Below, piece after piece: positions 32,215 through 41,007 of a DNA stretch of 47,863 nt. The stretch spans positions 1 to 47,863 of the forward strand of contig JAJYVD010000016.1 in the NCBI GenBank assembly GCA_021792185.1, written 5' to 3'. This DNA comes from Nitrospirota bacterium. Its GTDB lineage: Bacteria > Nitrospirota > Thermodesulfovibrionia > Thermodesulfovibrionales > Dissulfurispiraceae. Position 1 is the first letter of the stretch. Every line of letters begins with the position of its first letter. Both the position numbers and the translations under genes were made by a program. The notes beneath the pieces are model-generated. The model did not search any database and was not told the DNA's origin. It saw only the letters and a list, made by a program, of their open reading frames with translations.

Positions 32215-32975
32215 ATTTTCACCCTCACTGTATTTGGAGATACCAATATGCCGTTAACTTCTTTCTTCGACACATCGCAAAAAACCTTTGCGGCGCCGCC
32301 GACAACGGCATCGTTTCTGAGCATGCCTTGTGTTGCGACAGATACATTGTCCCCTTCTACCACAACATTCACTTTCTGCCCTCTTTTAATGCTCATCCTG
32401 TCGGTCATATAGTCGCCGCGTAAAATAACCCCCTGTCCGACATTAGATCTGAGCATTTTGCCCTCTATATCTTTTTTATTCAGAACCGCTCCTGCAGGAA
32501 GTCTCGAACTTTTCTGTTTTACCGTGTAAAAATCATCTCCGGTCAATACCGCCCCAACGGCAAGAGGCCGGGAAGCAATAAAAACATCCACAATTATGTC
32601 ATACGACGCCTCCACAACTACGTTGTGGACAGCTTTTTTATCCGCAAGAGAAACCGAATAAAAAACCCTGTTTTTTCCGTTGTAACCGTTCATAGCCGCG
32701 TCTTTAACCGTATAGTCGCCTTCGCTGCCGATAATGTCCATACCCTTCACAATTCTAATTCCCGTAAGCTCTACATTTTCTGAAAACGAATTAACCAAGT
32801 CCTTGAGAACGGCCTGCTTCACCTTATCCAGCAAATGTCCTTTTGGCACAGCCCCGGCAGTGGTAACAATAAGAATTGCTGTTAACAACAGCAAACACCC
32901 GACAGCCGACAGAACATAATTTATATGCTTGGAATCTTGCCTATCGCCTATTGCCCTTTGCCTATTGCCTTTCAT
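32211..32975 (-). CDS. flgA: P-ring assembly chaperone FlgA
   Basis: The 254-residue protein has a membrane or signal segment (about 22-42) and a C-terminal SAF domain (SRPLAVGAVLTGDDFYTVKQ, VGQGVILRGDYMTDR, KRGQKVNVVVEGDNVSV). It helps FlgI polymerise. The N-terminal basic stretch MKGNRQRAIGDRQ is encoded by a GCAATAGG-type repeat (32937-32975) ahead of the hydrophobic segment. It is 3 bp from flgG. Confidence 0.93.
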   Translation of the reverse strand: MKGNRQRAIGDRQDSKHINYVLSAVGCLLLLTAILIVTTAGAVPKGHLLDKVKQAVLKDLVNSFSENVELTGIRIVKGMDIIGSEGDYTVKDAAMNGYNGKNRVFYSVSLADKKAVHNVVVEASYDIIVDVFIASRPLAVGAVLTGDDFYTVKQKSSRLPAGAVLNKKDIEGKMLRSNVGQGVILRGDYMTDRMSIKRGQKVNVVVEGDNVSVATQGMLRNDAVVGGAAKVFCDVSKKEVNGILVSPNTVRVKI

Positions 32976-32978
32976 TTA

Positions 32979-33767
32979 TTACCTCCTCAGCGCACTGACT
33001 GTCTGAAGCATTTCATCCGATGCCTGAACCGCTCTCGAATTAAGATCGAATGCCCTTTGGGCAATTATAAGACCGGCCAGTTCTTCAACCACGTTGACAT
33101 TAGAATTTTCGAGGAACCCCTGATTTATAGTGCCGCGACCTTCGGTGCCCGGCGTGCCGGTGGTAGCCTCTCCTGATGCATCCGTAACAGCGAATAAATT
33201 CTTGCCTATTGAGCGAAGTCCGGCTGGATTTATAAACCGGGCTGTTTGGATTGTGCCGATTTCCGTAGGAGTGGTGCTGCCGGCCTGCAGAACAGTAACC
33301 TTACCATCGGAGCCTATGGTAATGCTTATAGTATTGGTAGGTATCGAAATGGCAGGCTCTAATGGATAACCATCCGAGTTAACAATCCTTCCATCCTTGT
33401 CGAGTTTGAACGCGCCTGCTCTTGTGTATGCAATGGTACCATCCGGTCTCGTAATCTGGAAAAAACCGTCGCCCTCTATTACCAGATCGAGTTGGTTGCC
33501 GGTACTGATAAAATCGCCCTGACTGAATATCTTTTGAACGGCAACAGGCTTAACGCCGAGACCTACCTGTATTCCCGATGGTATCTGAACGCCTTCCGCG
33601 GACGGCGCTCCGGGATCCCTCAATGTCTGATATAACAAGTCCTGAAAATCCGCTCTGCTCCTCTTAAAGCCTACGGTGTTGACATTGGCAAGGTTGTTGG
33701 ATATTACATCCACGTTTAGGGATTGCGCCTGCATCCCTGTTGCTGCCGTAAAAAGAGACCTTATCAT
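32979..33767 (-). CDS. flgG: Distal rod protein FlgG
   Basis: The 262-residue protein has the classical FlgG ends: [35 protein letters not shown] and [20 protein letters not shown] with a C-terminal helix. The central D1 domain with [16 protein letters not shown] is standard. It forms the distal rod. It begins after a GTTATAGC-family repeat separating it from flgF. Confidence 0.97.
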   Translation of the reverse strand: MIRSLFTAATGMQAQSLNVDVISNNLANVNTVGFKRSRADFQDLLYQTLRDPGAPSAEGVQIPSGIQVGLGVKPVAVQKIFSQGDFISTGNQLDLVIEGDGFFQITRPDGTIAYTRAGAFKLDKDGRIVNSDGYPLEPAISIPTNTISITIGSDGKVTVLQAGSTTPTEIGTIQTARFINPAGLRSIGKNLFAVTDASGEATTGTPGTEGRGTINQGFLENSNVNVVEELAGLIIAQRAFDLNSRAVQASDEMLQTVSALRR

Positions 33768-33777
33768 AAAACCTCCG

Positions 33778-33845
33778 TTTTAGCGTTATTGTGTTGTTTT
33801 ATTTTTGCTATAACGCTATAACTCTCCACGCTATAACGCATTTAT
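33778..33845. repeat. GTTATAGC-family hairpin between flgF and flgG
   Basis: TTTTAGCGTTATTGTGTTG on the left faces GCTATAACGCTATAACTC and CACGCTATAACGCATTTATA on the right. It starts within 1 bp of the flgF stop codon. It is intra-operonic, so a role in message processing or stability is possible. Confidence 0.8.
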
Positions 33846-34564
33846 ACCTTCGCAATCTCCGACACAGCCCTCTGTGACAGGTCCTCAAAGCCTTTAATCA
33901 CCTTCTGGGCAGTGTCGTATTGCCTTAATGCGGTTATTATGCCTACCAATTCCAAAACAGGGTTAACATTAGACATTTCTATATTCCCTTGCATTACCTC
34001 GCCTTTTGACGCGCCTGCTTCGTCTCCGGAAAACAACGATTCTCCGACATGCCGCACATTATCTATTTTAACGACCTTGAGCTTCGCTGCCGCGTTTCCG
34101 TCCACATATATATTCCCGTCAGGCCATATGCTCACTCCTGCTCCTCCATTAAGACGGATCGGCTTATTAGCAGTGTCCAGAACCTTTTGCCCGCTCATTG
34201 TCGTCAAAAAACCTTCTTTATCTCTGCTGAAGGAACCGTTTCTGGTGTAATACGTCTTGCCTTTGCTTTCAACGGCAAAAAATCCGTCGCCTTGAACGGC
34301 AGCATCGAGCGGGTTGCCTGTTGTCTTTATATTTCCGTTAGAGGTATCGATGCTGTATTTTCCCCAATGTGTCATTGCCCTGGCATCGGGATAAACGGAA
34401 TCCTGAGTTTTTGAGATGCCTTCCAATATCGGATAAAAGCGCGATGAGAATCCGGTTTTTTTATAGCCCGCAGTGCTGGCATTCGCCAAATTATTGGCGA
34501 CATTGTCCAGTTCTTGACTCCTCAGCACCGCCCCGCTCATTGCTACGTATATGCCTTTGTACAT
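33842..34564 (-). CDS. flgF: Proximal rod protein FlgF
   Basis: The 240-residue protein is FlgF/FlgG-like: MYKGIYVAMSGAVLRSQELD, NNLANASTAGYKKTGF, GNPLDAAVQGDGFFAV and VNPVLELVGIITALRQYDTA. The shorter central part and its place before flgG make FlgF the better call than a second FlgG. It is the first gene of the flagellar run, 36 bp behind a sigma-54-type promoter. Confidence 0.93.
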   Translation of the reverse strand: MYKGIYVAMSGAVLRSQELDNVANNLANASTAGYKKTGFSSRFYPILEGISKTQDSVYPDARAMTHWGKYSIDTSNGNIKTTGNPLDAAVQGDGFFAVESKGKTYYTRNGSFSRDKEGFLTTMSGQKVLDTANKPIRLNGGAGVSIWPDGNIYVDGNAAAKLKVVKIDNVRHVGESLFSGDEAGASKGEVMQGNIEMSNVNPVLELVGIITALRQYDTAQKVIKGFEDLSQRAVSEIAKV

Positions 34565-34599
34565 TAAACCGTCCTTTTCTTTTGATTTTCATATAGTGA

Positions 34600-34616
34600 T
34601 GCAATATCGATGCCAG
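34600..34616 (-). promoter_or_regulatory. Sigma-54 promoter for the flgF operon
   Basis: On the minus strand CTGGCATCGATATTGCA matches the -24/-12 consensus (TGGCAC-N5-TTGCA) with the invariant GG and GC 10 bp apart. The predicted start is near 34589, about 25 bp before the flgF ATG. Sigma-54 control of rod and hook genes is common. No activator gene is present in the window. Confidence 0.75.
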
Positions 34617-34672
34617 AATTGCTTATGTCGGAAAAACTGCCACTGACAATCATTATTTACAGGCTTTGTTAT

Positions 34673-34838
34673 GATGGAAGGTAAAGCATTTCCGCTTCAT
34701 TCTCGAAAGGCATCCGGCCTTTCAACGACAGGTTAAGGCTAAGGTTGAGGCTGAGTTTTTCTTTCTTAACCTTAACCTCAACCTTAACCTGTGTTACGCT
34801 TGGGCTGTCGAAGTCGCTCCAATACCTTACCTTCCATC
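34673..34838 (-). repeat. Structured repeat, copy 2, with a nested period-6 hairpin
   Basis: Outer arms GATGGAAGGTAA and TTACCTTCCATC are perfectly complementary. Inside are the shared blocks TTGGAGCGACTTCGACAGCC and GAGAATGAAGCGGAAATGC (minus strand), with the hairpin AAAGGC-CGGA-TGCCTTT. Where copies 1 and 3 have other small stems, this copy contains an AAGGTTGAGGCTG / CAACCTTAACC hairpin (34728-34793), so one repeat type is nested in another. It lies in the 620-bp gap between flgF and the 61-residue gene. Confidence 0.75.
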
Positions 34839-34930
34839 TTGATTGTCGCACTTTATGAAAAATGCGATTTGTAAAGGCTTTTTCAGCACGCCTCACATCC
34901 CGGAACTTGCAATCAAATATTTGAAAATTC

Positions 34931-35105
34931 AACACAAAGCGCGGGTTCGCTTCAATGACTTTATCGACGAAACTTTCTAATCACATTCTCTTATACCCAT
35001 CATCCGCATCGGCGGCGTCTATTTTTGATAAAACATACAGCATCTTTGCTTTGTCCAAGAAACAACACTTATAAAGGCGTTGAAGCGGATTTGCGCTTTG
35101 TGTTA
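34931..35105. repeat. Long imperfect inverted repeat (MITE-like)
   Basis: Arms of about 34 bp begin AACACAAAGCGC (34931) and end GCGCTTTGTGTT (35105); they also share CGCTTCAA and CTTTAT at matching distances. About 105 bp lie between and contain no reading frame I trust. This could be a small non-autonomous mobile element or a large transcribed hairpin. The rest of the gap 34839-34930 and 35106-35184 shows nothing else. Confidence 0.6.
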
Positions 35106-35184
35106 TGCAAGGCTTTGTAGCCGTGCCTTCCATGCCTTGTTGTGCTTCACGTCAAAAGTGGGAAATTTTTTCCCGGCGGGAAAA

Positions 35185-35370
35185 TTATGCCTCGATGTCT
35201 ACGAGGTGTGACGACCCTTCTTCTTTACGCTTTCCTGGAAATTCCTTTTCTTCCTCGATATGCTTCTTTGCCTTTTTGGTAACGCGGGTCTTGGGGAAGA
35301 CATAGGCGGTTCCTATGCCTCGTATGCCTAATACTTTGTAAGGTTCTCTTATGCCTTCTTCATCCGCCAT
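35185..35370 (-). CDS. Small uncharacterised protein (61 residues)
   Basis: A short, very charged frame: IREPYKVLGIRGIGTAYVFP, then KTRVTKKAKKHIEEEKEFPG, ending HLVDIEA. The composition looks coding (ordered acidic and basic blocks, no low-complexity repeat), and it follows the HDOD gene by 49 bp in the same direction at the end of the chemotaxis run. I recognise no domain. The ribosome binding site is poor, so its expression is uncertain. Confidence 0.55.
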   Translation of the reverse strand: MADEEGIREPYKVLGIRGIGTAYVFPKTRVTKKAKKHIEEEKEFPGKRKEEGSSHLVDIEA

Positions 35371-35419
35371 CTTGCTTTTTTATCGGCGTAAACGGCAACT
35401 TCTTGAGTTTTATATCTTT

Positions 35420-36262
35420 TTATTCGAGGAGTTTCGATTTCTGCTCTGTATATGTTTTTAGTATCTTCTCCCGGAGTTCGTCAAACTTCTTCTCCCCCAG
35501 CCCGATCCTGTCTATTCCGATATCCGCAGGGTTCACATCTCTCTTCATGCCTATGCCGAGTTCCAGGCAGACTGCATCGGCTACCTGTACTGTCTGGCAG
35601 AGGGCTTCATAATTATTGTCTTCAAAATCGGGGAATGTCGCGGCATGGTGATATTCTATAACCACCTCAAGATTTTTAGGTATCTTCCATTTTCTCGCGA
35701 TAAGGCCTCCGACATTGCAGTGGTTAAAACCGAATATTTCATTCTCAACGTCTACAAAAGCCGCACCCTCTTCATAAACTTTTTCAATAATAAGCGAATA
35801 CTTCTCAGGCACGCTGTTATTAAGCACGGTCTTGCCTACGTCATGTATCAGCCCCGCAACCATCGCTTCTTCCGGAACAACCATCTTCGTCTCAGCGGCA
35901 AGAATAGAAGCGGCAATAGATACGCCGAGACTGTGCTCCCACAGCTTCTGCTCGAAAAGACCGAACTTCCTGTGTATATCCTTCAACGAGGCCGCCACCA
36001 CAAGGTTCTTCATGGTATTGAACCCGACAAGGATTATCGCGGTAGAGATGGTGTCTATGCTTCTGCCCCTGCCGTAATAAGGAGAATTGGCGATCCTCAA
36101 AATCCTCGTCGAAAATGCCTGGTCATTGCCTATAATCTTTTCGAGTTCGTTGATGGAGGAATAGTCGTCGTTCATGATCTGTAAGACCTTCATAGCCACC
36201 TGAGGAAGGCTCGGGATGTCCACGGTCTCCATAATTATTTTTTCTAAAAGTTCTTCTCTCAT
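35420..36262 (-). CDS. HDOD-domain signalling protein
   Basis: The 280-residue protein has an HDOD domain from about residue 12 to 210 (PSLPQVAMKVLQIMND, STRILRIANSPYYG, TAIILVGFNTMKNLV, HDVGKTVLNN). HDOD proteins resemble HD phosphohydrolases but usually lack the metal site and act in signalling. Here it lies 9 bp after a CheY-like regulator, in the chemotaxis run. GAGG 8 bp upstream supports ATG 36262. Confidence 0.9.
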   Translation of the reverse strand: MREELLEKIIMETVDIPSLPQVAMKVLQIMNDDYSSINELEKIIGNDQAFSTRILRIANSPYYGRGRSIDTISTAIILVGFNTMKNLVVAASLKDIHRKFGLFEQKLWEHSLGVSIAASILAAETKMVVPEEAMVAGLIHDVGKTVLNNSVPEKYSLIIEKVYEEGAAFVDVENEIFGFNHCNVGGLIARKWKIPKNLEVVIEYHHAATFPDFEDNNYEALCQTVQVADAVCLELGIGMKRDVNPADIGIDRIGLGEKKFDELREKILKTYTEQKSKLLE

Positions 36263-36271
36263 GCCGGCGCC

Positions 36272-36637
36272 TCAAGCCGTTTCAAACTCATCGATGATAT
36301 TTTTAATTACATCCAGCTTGAACGGCTTGTTTATAACCCTAACATACTCCTTACTGACAAACTCGTCAAGCCTTTCGTTCAGCACCGCTCCGGTAATCAT
36401 CACAAACCGTTTGGCGAGTTCGCTGTCTATCTCTCTTATCTTATAAAATATCTTATCTCCGGTAGTCCACGGCATCATATAATCGCAGAATACCATCCAG
36501 TATTTATTTTTCTTCACCGCGTCTATGGATTCTTCGCATGACAAAAAGACATCGGCCTCATAACCCATGCTGTCGACAAAAATCTTAATCAGTTCGGCCA
36601 CGTCCGGCTCGTCGTCCACTACAAGTATCTTCTTCAT
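36272..36637 (-). CDS. Single-domain response regulator (CheY-like)
   Basis: The 121-residue receiver has the acidic pair VVDDEPD, phospho-Asp in VFCDYMMP, Thr in VMITGA and Lys in INKPF. I start at ATG 36637 (MKKILVVDDE) with AAGGCGG upstream, rather than the open ATG at 36667 inside the chemoreceptor gene. The first codons overlap nothing but sit 13 bp after the receptor stop. It pairs with the HDOD gene and may control it. Confidence 0.9.
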   Translation of the reverse strand: MKKILVVDDEPDVAELIKIFVDSMGYEADVFLSCEESIDAVKKNKYWMVFCDYMMPWTTGDKIFYKIREIDSELAKRFVMITGAVLNERLDEFVSKEYVRVINKPFKLDVIKNIIDEFETA

Positions 36638-36650
36638 CTTATCCGCCTTA

Positions 36651-38627
36651 TCAAAATTGAGACTCAAGTTTTTCCAGAATCAAAATTATCTCATCGACAA
36701 TTTTGACTATTTCCATTATATACTGTTTTACCGATTCCTTATTTCCCCCTTTTGCCGATTCATAAGCCTTAAATCCGAGTTCGTGCAGCCTTTTGTGAGG
36801 ATCCTCAAGCTCTTTAAAAGAGCCGAGGCTGCCGAATAATTCTCTGCCGTCGCCGTAATACCATCTGCCCATCCTCGACTTATCGGCCTGCAATTCGTCG
36901 GGCGAATACATGGACGCTTCTTTCTCATCCATAAATTCCATGACCCTGTGAACCCATAAAACATAGTCTGCCTTAAGAATGCCTATCCTCATTCTCGGAT
37001 CATTAAAATTATTTAAAATGCTCAGAAACTCTTTTGCGCTTATACTGAATCTGTTAAAAGATAAAGCCATATCTTTTACGATATGCGAACTCTCCTTTGC
37101 ATCGCCGGCTATGCTGCTCAAATTATGGGATATTTCCGTAGCGGTTGCGGACTGCTCTTCCGTGGCTGTGACCACCTGATGCACCATGTCGGAAACCTTC
37201 TCGAAATTGTCGTAGATTTCCCTGAACGCGCCTTCAAGACGACGCGCTGTATCGCCGGTCTTTTTCACTTTTTCGACGGCGATATCCATTATATCGGTTG
37301 CGTCCAGCGTCCCGGCGTGAATCGAGCCTAAAATATTGTTTATCTCCGATGTGGCATTTGCAGTCCTTTGCGCGAGTTTTCTCACCTCATCGGCCACAAC
37401 CGCAAATCCCCTTCCCTGCTCCCCGGCCCTTGCCGCCTCAATTGCGGCATTCAGGGCAAGCAGGTTCGTCTGATCAGCTATATCCTTTATCATATCCACT
37501 ATCTCGTCTATCTTCTTTGAAAACTCTGACAGATCCTTTACCTTGCCGGAGGCCTTTTCTATCTGAACATTCACCTCGCCTATGGAAGATACCGTCTGAT
37601 CGATCATATCCTTGCCTTGAGAAGATGCCGTTTTTGCGCGCTCCGCCGCCTGAGATGCGACATTTATATTGCGCGCTATATCGCCCACGGTAGAAGACAT
37701 TTCCTCCGTCGAGGCTGCAGCGGTAGTTGTGCGCTCGAGATCCTTATCCACTCTTAGAGCTACATCTTTGCCGAAAAGAGACAGGTGAGCCGTCTCCTTA
37801 AGTATATTTACCGTCCTGCTCGATATATCGCCTAAAACGGTCTGCATTGTCTTTATTATTTTGCCTACATCGGCCGCAAGTTCGCCGAACTCGTCACCGG
37901 TCTTTGCCTCGACCTTAACGGTGAGGTCTCCGCCGGCGACCTTTTCCGCCGATGAACTTATGCCGTGAAGCACGCCGATTATATACCTGTTTATAAACCA
38001 GAAGGAAAATGCAAATGCCGCTGAAAATGAAACCGCAATAATAATAATCACCATTGTCATCGTGGCTTTAATCTCACTGTTTATTGTCTTCATTCCCTGA
38101 ACGAATTCTTTCCTCGAAGACTCTATTATTTCGTTGGCGATGCCGATAAAAATCTTTGACCGCTCCGACTGAACAGTCCCGAGAATCTTCATTGCATCGT
38201 TGACCTTGCCTTCCTTAACAAACGGTATTAATTCTTTTAAAATCGTGTCTTTAAAAGGGTTCAATGCCTTTTCCATCTCGCCTATCTTTTCCTTGAAAAT
38301 CCCCTTTTTCAAATTCGCTATATTCTCGTCTATCGCTTCTGAGATCGAAGCGATAACGCTCTCCTGGTTTTCCCATACATCCGGATCTTTTGACATCGCC
38401 AATCTCAGAAAGGACGCCCTTATTCCGTTTATATCCGCTTTAAGCGTCAAGATGAGTTGTATATCATTGCTTGTAGCATTTATCAAATCATATTTAGTTT
38501 TTACACGAAAGAAGTTTACCGCTATCAGTGCGAGTATGCCGAAAATCAAAAGGGTCATAAAGATATAGCCCATCAGCACCTTTTTCTTGAGGCCTATAGA
38601 CAATAAGCGCTCTATCACCATCCTCAT
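36651..38627 (-). CDS. Methyl-accepting chemotaxis protein with degenerate CZB-like tail
   Basis: The 658-residue receptor has two membrane helices (about 18-40 and 195-217) around a helical periplasmic sensor. After it come a HAMP domain (to about 270) and a signalling domain with the tip [20 protein letters not shown]. The last roughly 95 residues resemble the chemoreceptor zinc-binding (CZB) domain ([31 protein letters not shown]). Two usual zinc ligands look changed: Tyr where the first His is expected, and Ser for Cys before RMGRW. It is the only receptor here and lies 12 bp after cheB. Confidence 0.92.
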   Translation of the reverse strand: MRMVIERLLSIGLKKKVLMGYIFMTLLIFGILALIAVNFFRVKTKYDLINATSNDIQLILTLKADINGIRASFLRLAMSKDPDVWENQESVIASISEAIDENIANLKKGIFKEKIGEMEKALNPFKDTILKELIPFVKEGKVNDAMKILGTVQSERSKIFIGIANEIIESSRKEFVQGMKTINSEIKATMTMVIIIIAVSFSAAFAFSFWFINRYIIGVLHGISSSAEKVAGGDLTVKVEAKTGDEFGELAADVGKIIKTMQTVLGDISSRTVNILKETAHLSLFGKDVALRVDKDLERTTTAAASTEEMSSTVGDIARNINVASQAAERAKTASSQGKDMIDQTVSSIGEVNVQIEKASGKVKDLSEFSKKIDEIVDMIKDIADQTNLLALNAAIEAARAGEQGRGFAVVADEVRKLAQRTANATSEINNILGSIHAGTLDATDIMDIAVEKVKKTGDTARRLEGAFREIYDNFEKVSDMVHQVVTATEEQSATATEISHNLSSIAGDAKESSHIVKDMALSFNRFSISAKEFLSILNNFNDPRMRIGILKADYVLWVHRVMEFMDEKEASMYSPDELQADKSRMGRWYYGDGRELFGSLGSFKELEDPHKRLHELGFKAYESAKGGNKESVKQYIMEIVKIVDEIILILEKLESQF

Positions 38628-38639
38628 TCTTCTCTCCCC

Positions 38640-39698
38640 TTATACCGAATTTATTATTTCGCCTGCCATCTCTTCGAGATACAAAACCTTATCGGCTATG
38701 CCTGCGTCCACAACCGCCTTCGGCATTCCGTATACTACGCAGGATTCTTCGTTCTGCGCGAATATCCTGCCGCCCGTCCTTTTAACTTCGATAAGTCCTT
38801 TGCATCCGTCGTTGCCCATTCCGGTCAAGATCACGCCCAGAGCCCTGCCGGGGAAAAATTCCGCTATGGAGAGCATCAGGGCATCGACAGAGGGACGGTA
38901 TATGAATTCCTCTTTATTTTCGGAAATAGTCACCACGGTTTCTATTCCCCTCGGTCTTTTTACCCTCATATGTCCTCTGCCCGGGGCTATCAAAGCAACT
39001 CCGTTTCTTAGCGGCTCTCCATCCTCGGCCTCCTTCACGGTAATCTGGCTGAGCTGGTTAAGGCGTTCCGCGAAAGGACCGGTGAAGTTCGGAGGCATAT
39101 GCTGGGCTATTACTATAGGGGCAGGAAAGTCCTTCGGCAATCTCGGTATTATCTCCTGAAGCGCCTTGGGCCCCCCTGTGGAAGTCCCTATTGCCACTAC
39201 ACCGACCCTTCTTTCGCCTGTCGTCCTTACAGGCATGGATTTCGGAATCTCAATCTGTCTTGCAGGAGCAGTTGACGGCCTGACACGCTTTTTAACTATC
39301 CCTTTTCTTGCTATCTGCTTGATCTTATCAATGAGGATTTCCCGTATTTTGACAATGTTTATTGAAAGTTCCGAAAGATTTTTGGGGATAAAATCAACAG
39401 CGCCAAGTTCTAAAGCATCAAGCGTCGTCTTTGCTCCTTCAATGGTAATTGAACTGACCATAATCACCGGAAGGGGGTTACTTTCCATTATATGTTTCAA
39501 TGCCGCAATGCCGTCCATCCTCGGCATTTCAACGTCCATCGTTACGATGTCAGGTCTTAATTTTTCTACAAGCTCTATTGCCTCAAGTCCATCCCTTGCC
39601 TTGCCGACAATCTGGATTTCAGGGTCGGAAGAAAGCATGTTGGACAATGCGTTCCTCATGAATGCGGAATCGTCAACAATTAGAACTTTTACAGTCAT
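38640..39698 (-). CDS. cheB: Chemotaxis methylesterase/glutamine deamidase CheB
   Basis: The 352-residue protein has a receiver (VDDSAFMRN, phospho-Asp 55 in TMDVEMPRMDG, Lys in IPKNL) and a methylesterase domain with the catalytic Ser in GTSTGGPKAL, His in AQHMPPNF and Asp in TGMGNDGCKG. It demethylates receptor glutamates for adaptation, opposite CheR (43692-44522). It is 29 bp after the CheW-CheZ fusion. Confidence 0.97.
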   Translation of the reverse strand: MTVKVLIVDDSAFMRNALSNMLSSDPEIQIVGKARDGLEAIELVEKLRPDIVTMDVEMPRMDGIAALKHIMESNPLPVIMVSSITIEGAKTTLDALELGAVDFIPKNLSELSINIVKIREILIDKIKQIARKGIVKKRVRPSTAPARQIEIPKSMPVRTTGERRVGVVAIGTSTGGPKALQEIIPRLPKDFPAPIVIAQHMPPNFTGPFAERLNQLSQITVKEAEDGEPLRNGVALIAPGRGHMRVKRPRGIETVVTISENKEEFIYRPSVDALMLSIAEFFPGRALGVILTGMGNDGCKGLIEVKRTGGRIFAQNEESCVVYGMPKAVVDAGIADKVLYLEEMAGEIINSV

Positions 39699-39727
39699 AT
39701 CCTCTCCAAATCGTAGCGGCAGGTACT

Positions 39728-40915
39728 TTAGAAGCCGAAGTCCTTCAAAAGGTCGTCTACGCCCGACTGGGACACCTCTTCCGGAGCCGCGGCCTCGGCC
39801 TTTGCCCCGTGTTCTATCTTCACGCCGAAGGTTGCTATAAGTTTTACAAGCTCCTCTTCTATATCTCCGACAAGTTTGATCACCTTCTTTATTGTCTGTC
39901 CGGTAAGATCCTGAAAGGATTGAGTCGTAAGTATCTCAGTCAGATCGTCTTCGAGCCCTCCCTTAAACTGTTTTAAATAATTCACCGATTCTTCCGGCTC
40001 CTTGAGATTCCTTATATGGGAGGCAAGTTCGTCCATTCCCAGTATATATTTTTCGACTATACCCATTGTTTTGTTGGCCGCCTCTTCTGTTTTTTCTATG
40101 ACAAACTGGAGCTTATCGACCGCATTGGGCATATCGGTTACCGCCATATCCTTAAGCCTCGGGTCTAAGGCTTCTTTAAAGCTCCTTATCGAGTCGTGGA
40201 GCTTTCTGGTAACCTTTCCAACCTCTTTGAAGAGGTCGCTCTGGCCTTTATTCATTATTTTCTGTATGGCATCGTCCGCTTTTTCGTAATCCTGCCCTGC
40301 GACTGCGTTCATAAAACCGACCATATCGTCAAAAAGGGCGTATTTCGGGTCGTTTGCGCCTATGCCTTTTTTCTCAAAAAAATCTTTCGCATCCATAACC
40401 TCTTTGACCCTCATTTCTCCGCCCATTCCCTCTATCTTTTTTATCACCTCGACCTTGTCGCCGGATTCCTTCACCTCGAAAACCTCTTCTTCAAAAATGC
40501 TCATATCCTCCATTGGGATAAGCTTTTTCGTATCTAAAATCGTAATCAGCCTGTCATTCACCTTTGCGACACCGGATACCTGTTCTATGTTGGCCTTCAT
40601 TATGTTCTCCGTAGGCTCTATTTCCGAATCCTCTATATCGACGACGCCGGTTATGCCGTCCACCAAAACGCCGAAAGTAACGCGTCCGCTCGTCACGACT
40701 ATTACCTTTTCTCCTGCGGAATCCCCGCCATTCAGCCTCACCAGTCTTTTAAGATTGACTATCGGTATTATCCTTCCCCTCAGATTGGTAATGCCTTCTA
40801 TATAATTCGGCGACTGAGGCATTTTTGTAACCTGCGGCAAATTTATAATCTCCTGAACCTTCAAAATAGGTATAGTGTATTCATTTTTGTTCATAATAAA
40901 ACCTATATATTGCAT
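39728..40915 (-). CDS. CheW-CheZ fusion: coupling domain joined to CheY phosphatase
   Basis: Residues 1-145 are a CheW domain (VQEIINLPQVTKMP, EGITNLRGRIIPIVNLK, FGVLVDGITGVVDI). After a linker, residues about 190-395 are CheZ: long helices, the catalytic segment FQDLTGQTIKKV with the D and Q used in CheY dephosphorylation, and the C-terminal CheY-binding peptide GVDDLLKDFGF. No separate cheW or cheZ is in the run. The fusion would place the phosphatase in the receptor-CheA array, as CheA-short does for CheZ in enterics. AGGAGG lies 4 bp before ATG 40915. Confidence 0.93.
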   Translation of the reverse strand: MQYIGFIMNKNEYTIPILKVQEIINLPQVTKMPQSPNYIEGITNLRGRIIPIVNLKRLVRLNGGDSAGEKVIVVTSGRVTFGVLVDGITGVVDIEDSEIEPTENIMKANIEQVSGVAKVNDRLITILDTKKLIPMEDMSIFEEEVFEVKESGDKVEVIKKIEGMGGEMRVKEVMDAKDFFEKKGIGANDPKYALFDDMVGFMNAVAGQDYEKADDAIQKIMNKGQSDLFKEVGKVTRKLHDSIRSFKEALDPRLKDMAVTDMPNAVDKLQFVIEKTEEAANKTMGIVEKYILGMDELASHIRNLKEPEESVNYLKQFKGGLEDDLTEILTTQSFQDLTGQTIKKVIKLVGDIEEELVKLIATFGVKIEHGAKAEAAAPEEVSQSGVDDLLKDFGF

Positions 40916-40917
40916 AT

Positions 40918-41007
40918 ATCCTCCTCTTATAGTTATAGCGTTGTGCGTTATAGAGTTATAGGGTTATTGCTTCGCTATAACGCTCCACGCTATAACACTA
41001 TAACTTT
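40918..41007. repeat. GTTATAGC-family hairpin between cheA and cheW-cheZ
   Basis: AGTTATAGCGTTGTGCGTTATAGAG and TTATAGGGTTATTG on the left face GCTATAACGC, CACGCTATAACAC and TATAACTTTT on the right. The right end touches the cheA stop codon (41008). Confidence 0.82.

Noticed and set aside
34669-34935. An 88-codon minus-strand frame over structured repeat copy 2
   Set aside because: Most of it is repeat DNA (KVEVKVKK and LSLNLSLNLSL from AGGTTG-type units) and the stems and blocks match non-coding copies elsewhere; no ribosome binding site.
36272-36667. Longer start for the CheY-like regulator at 36667
   Set aside because: It would begin inside the chemoreceptor gene and add ten residues not found in receivers; ATG 36637 has a good ribosome binding site.
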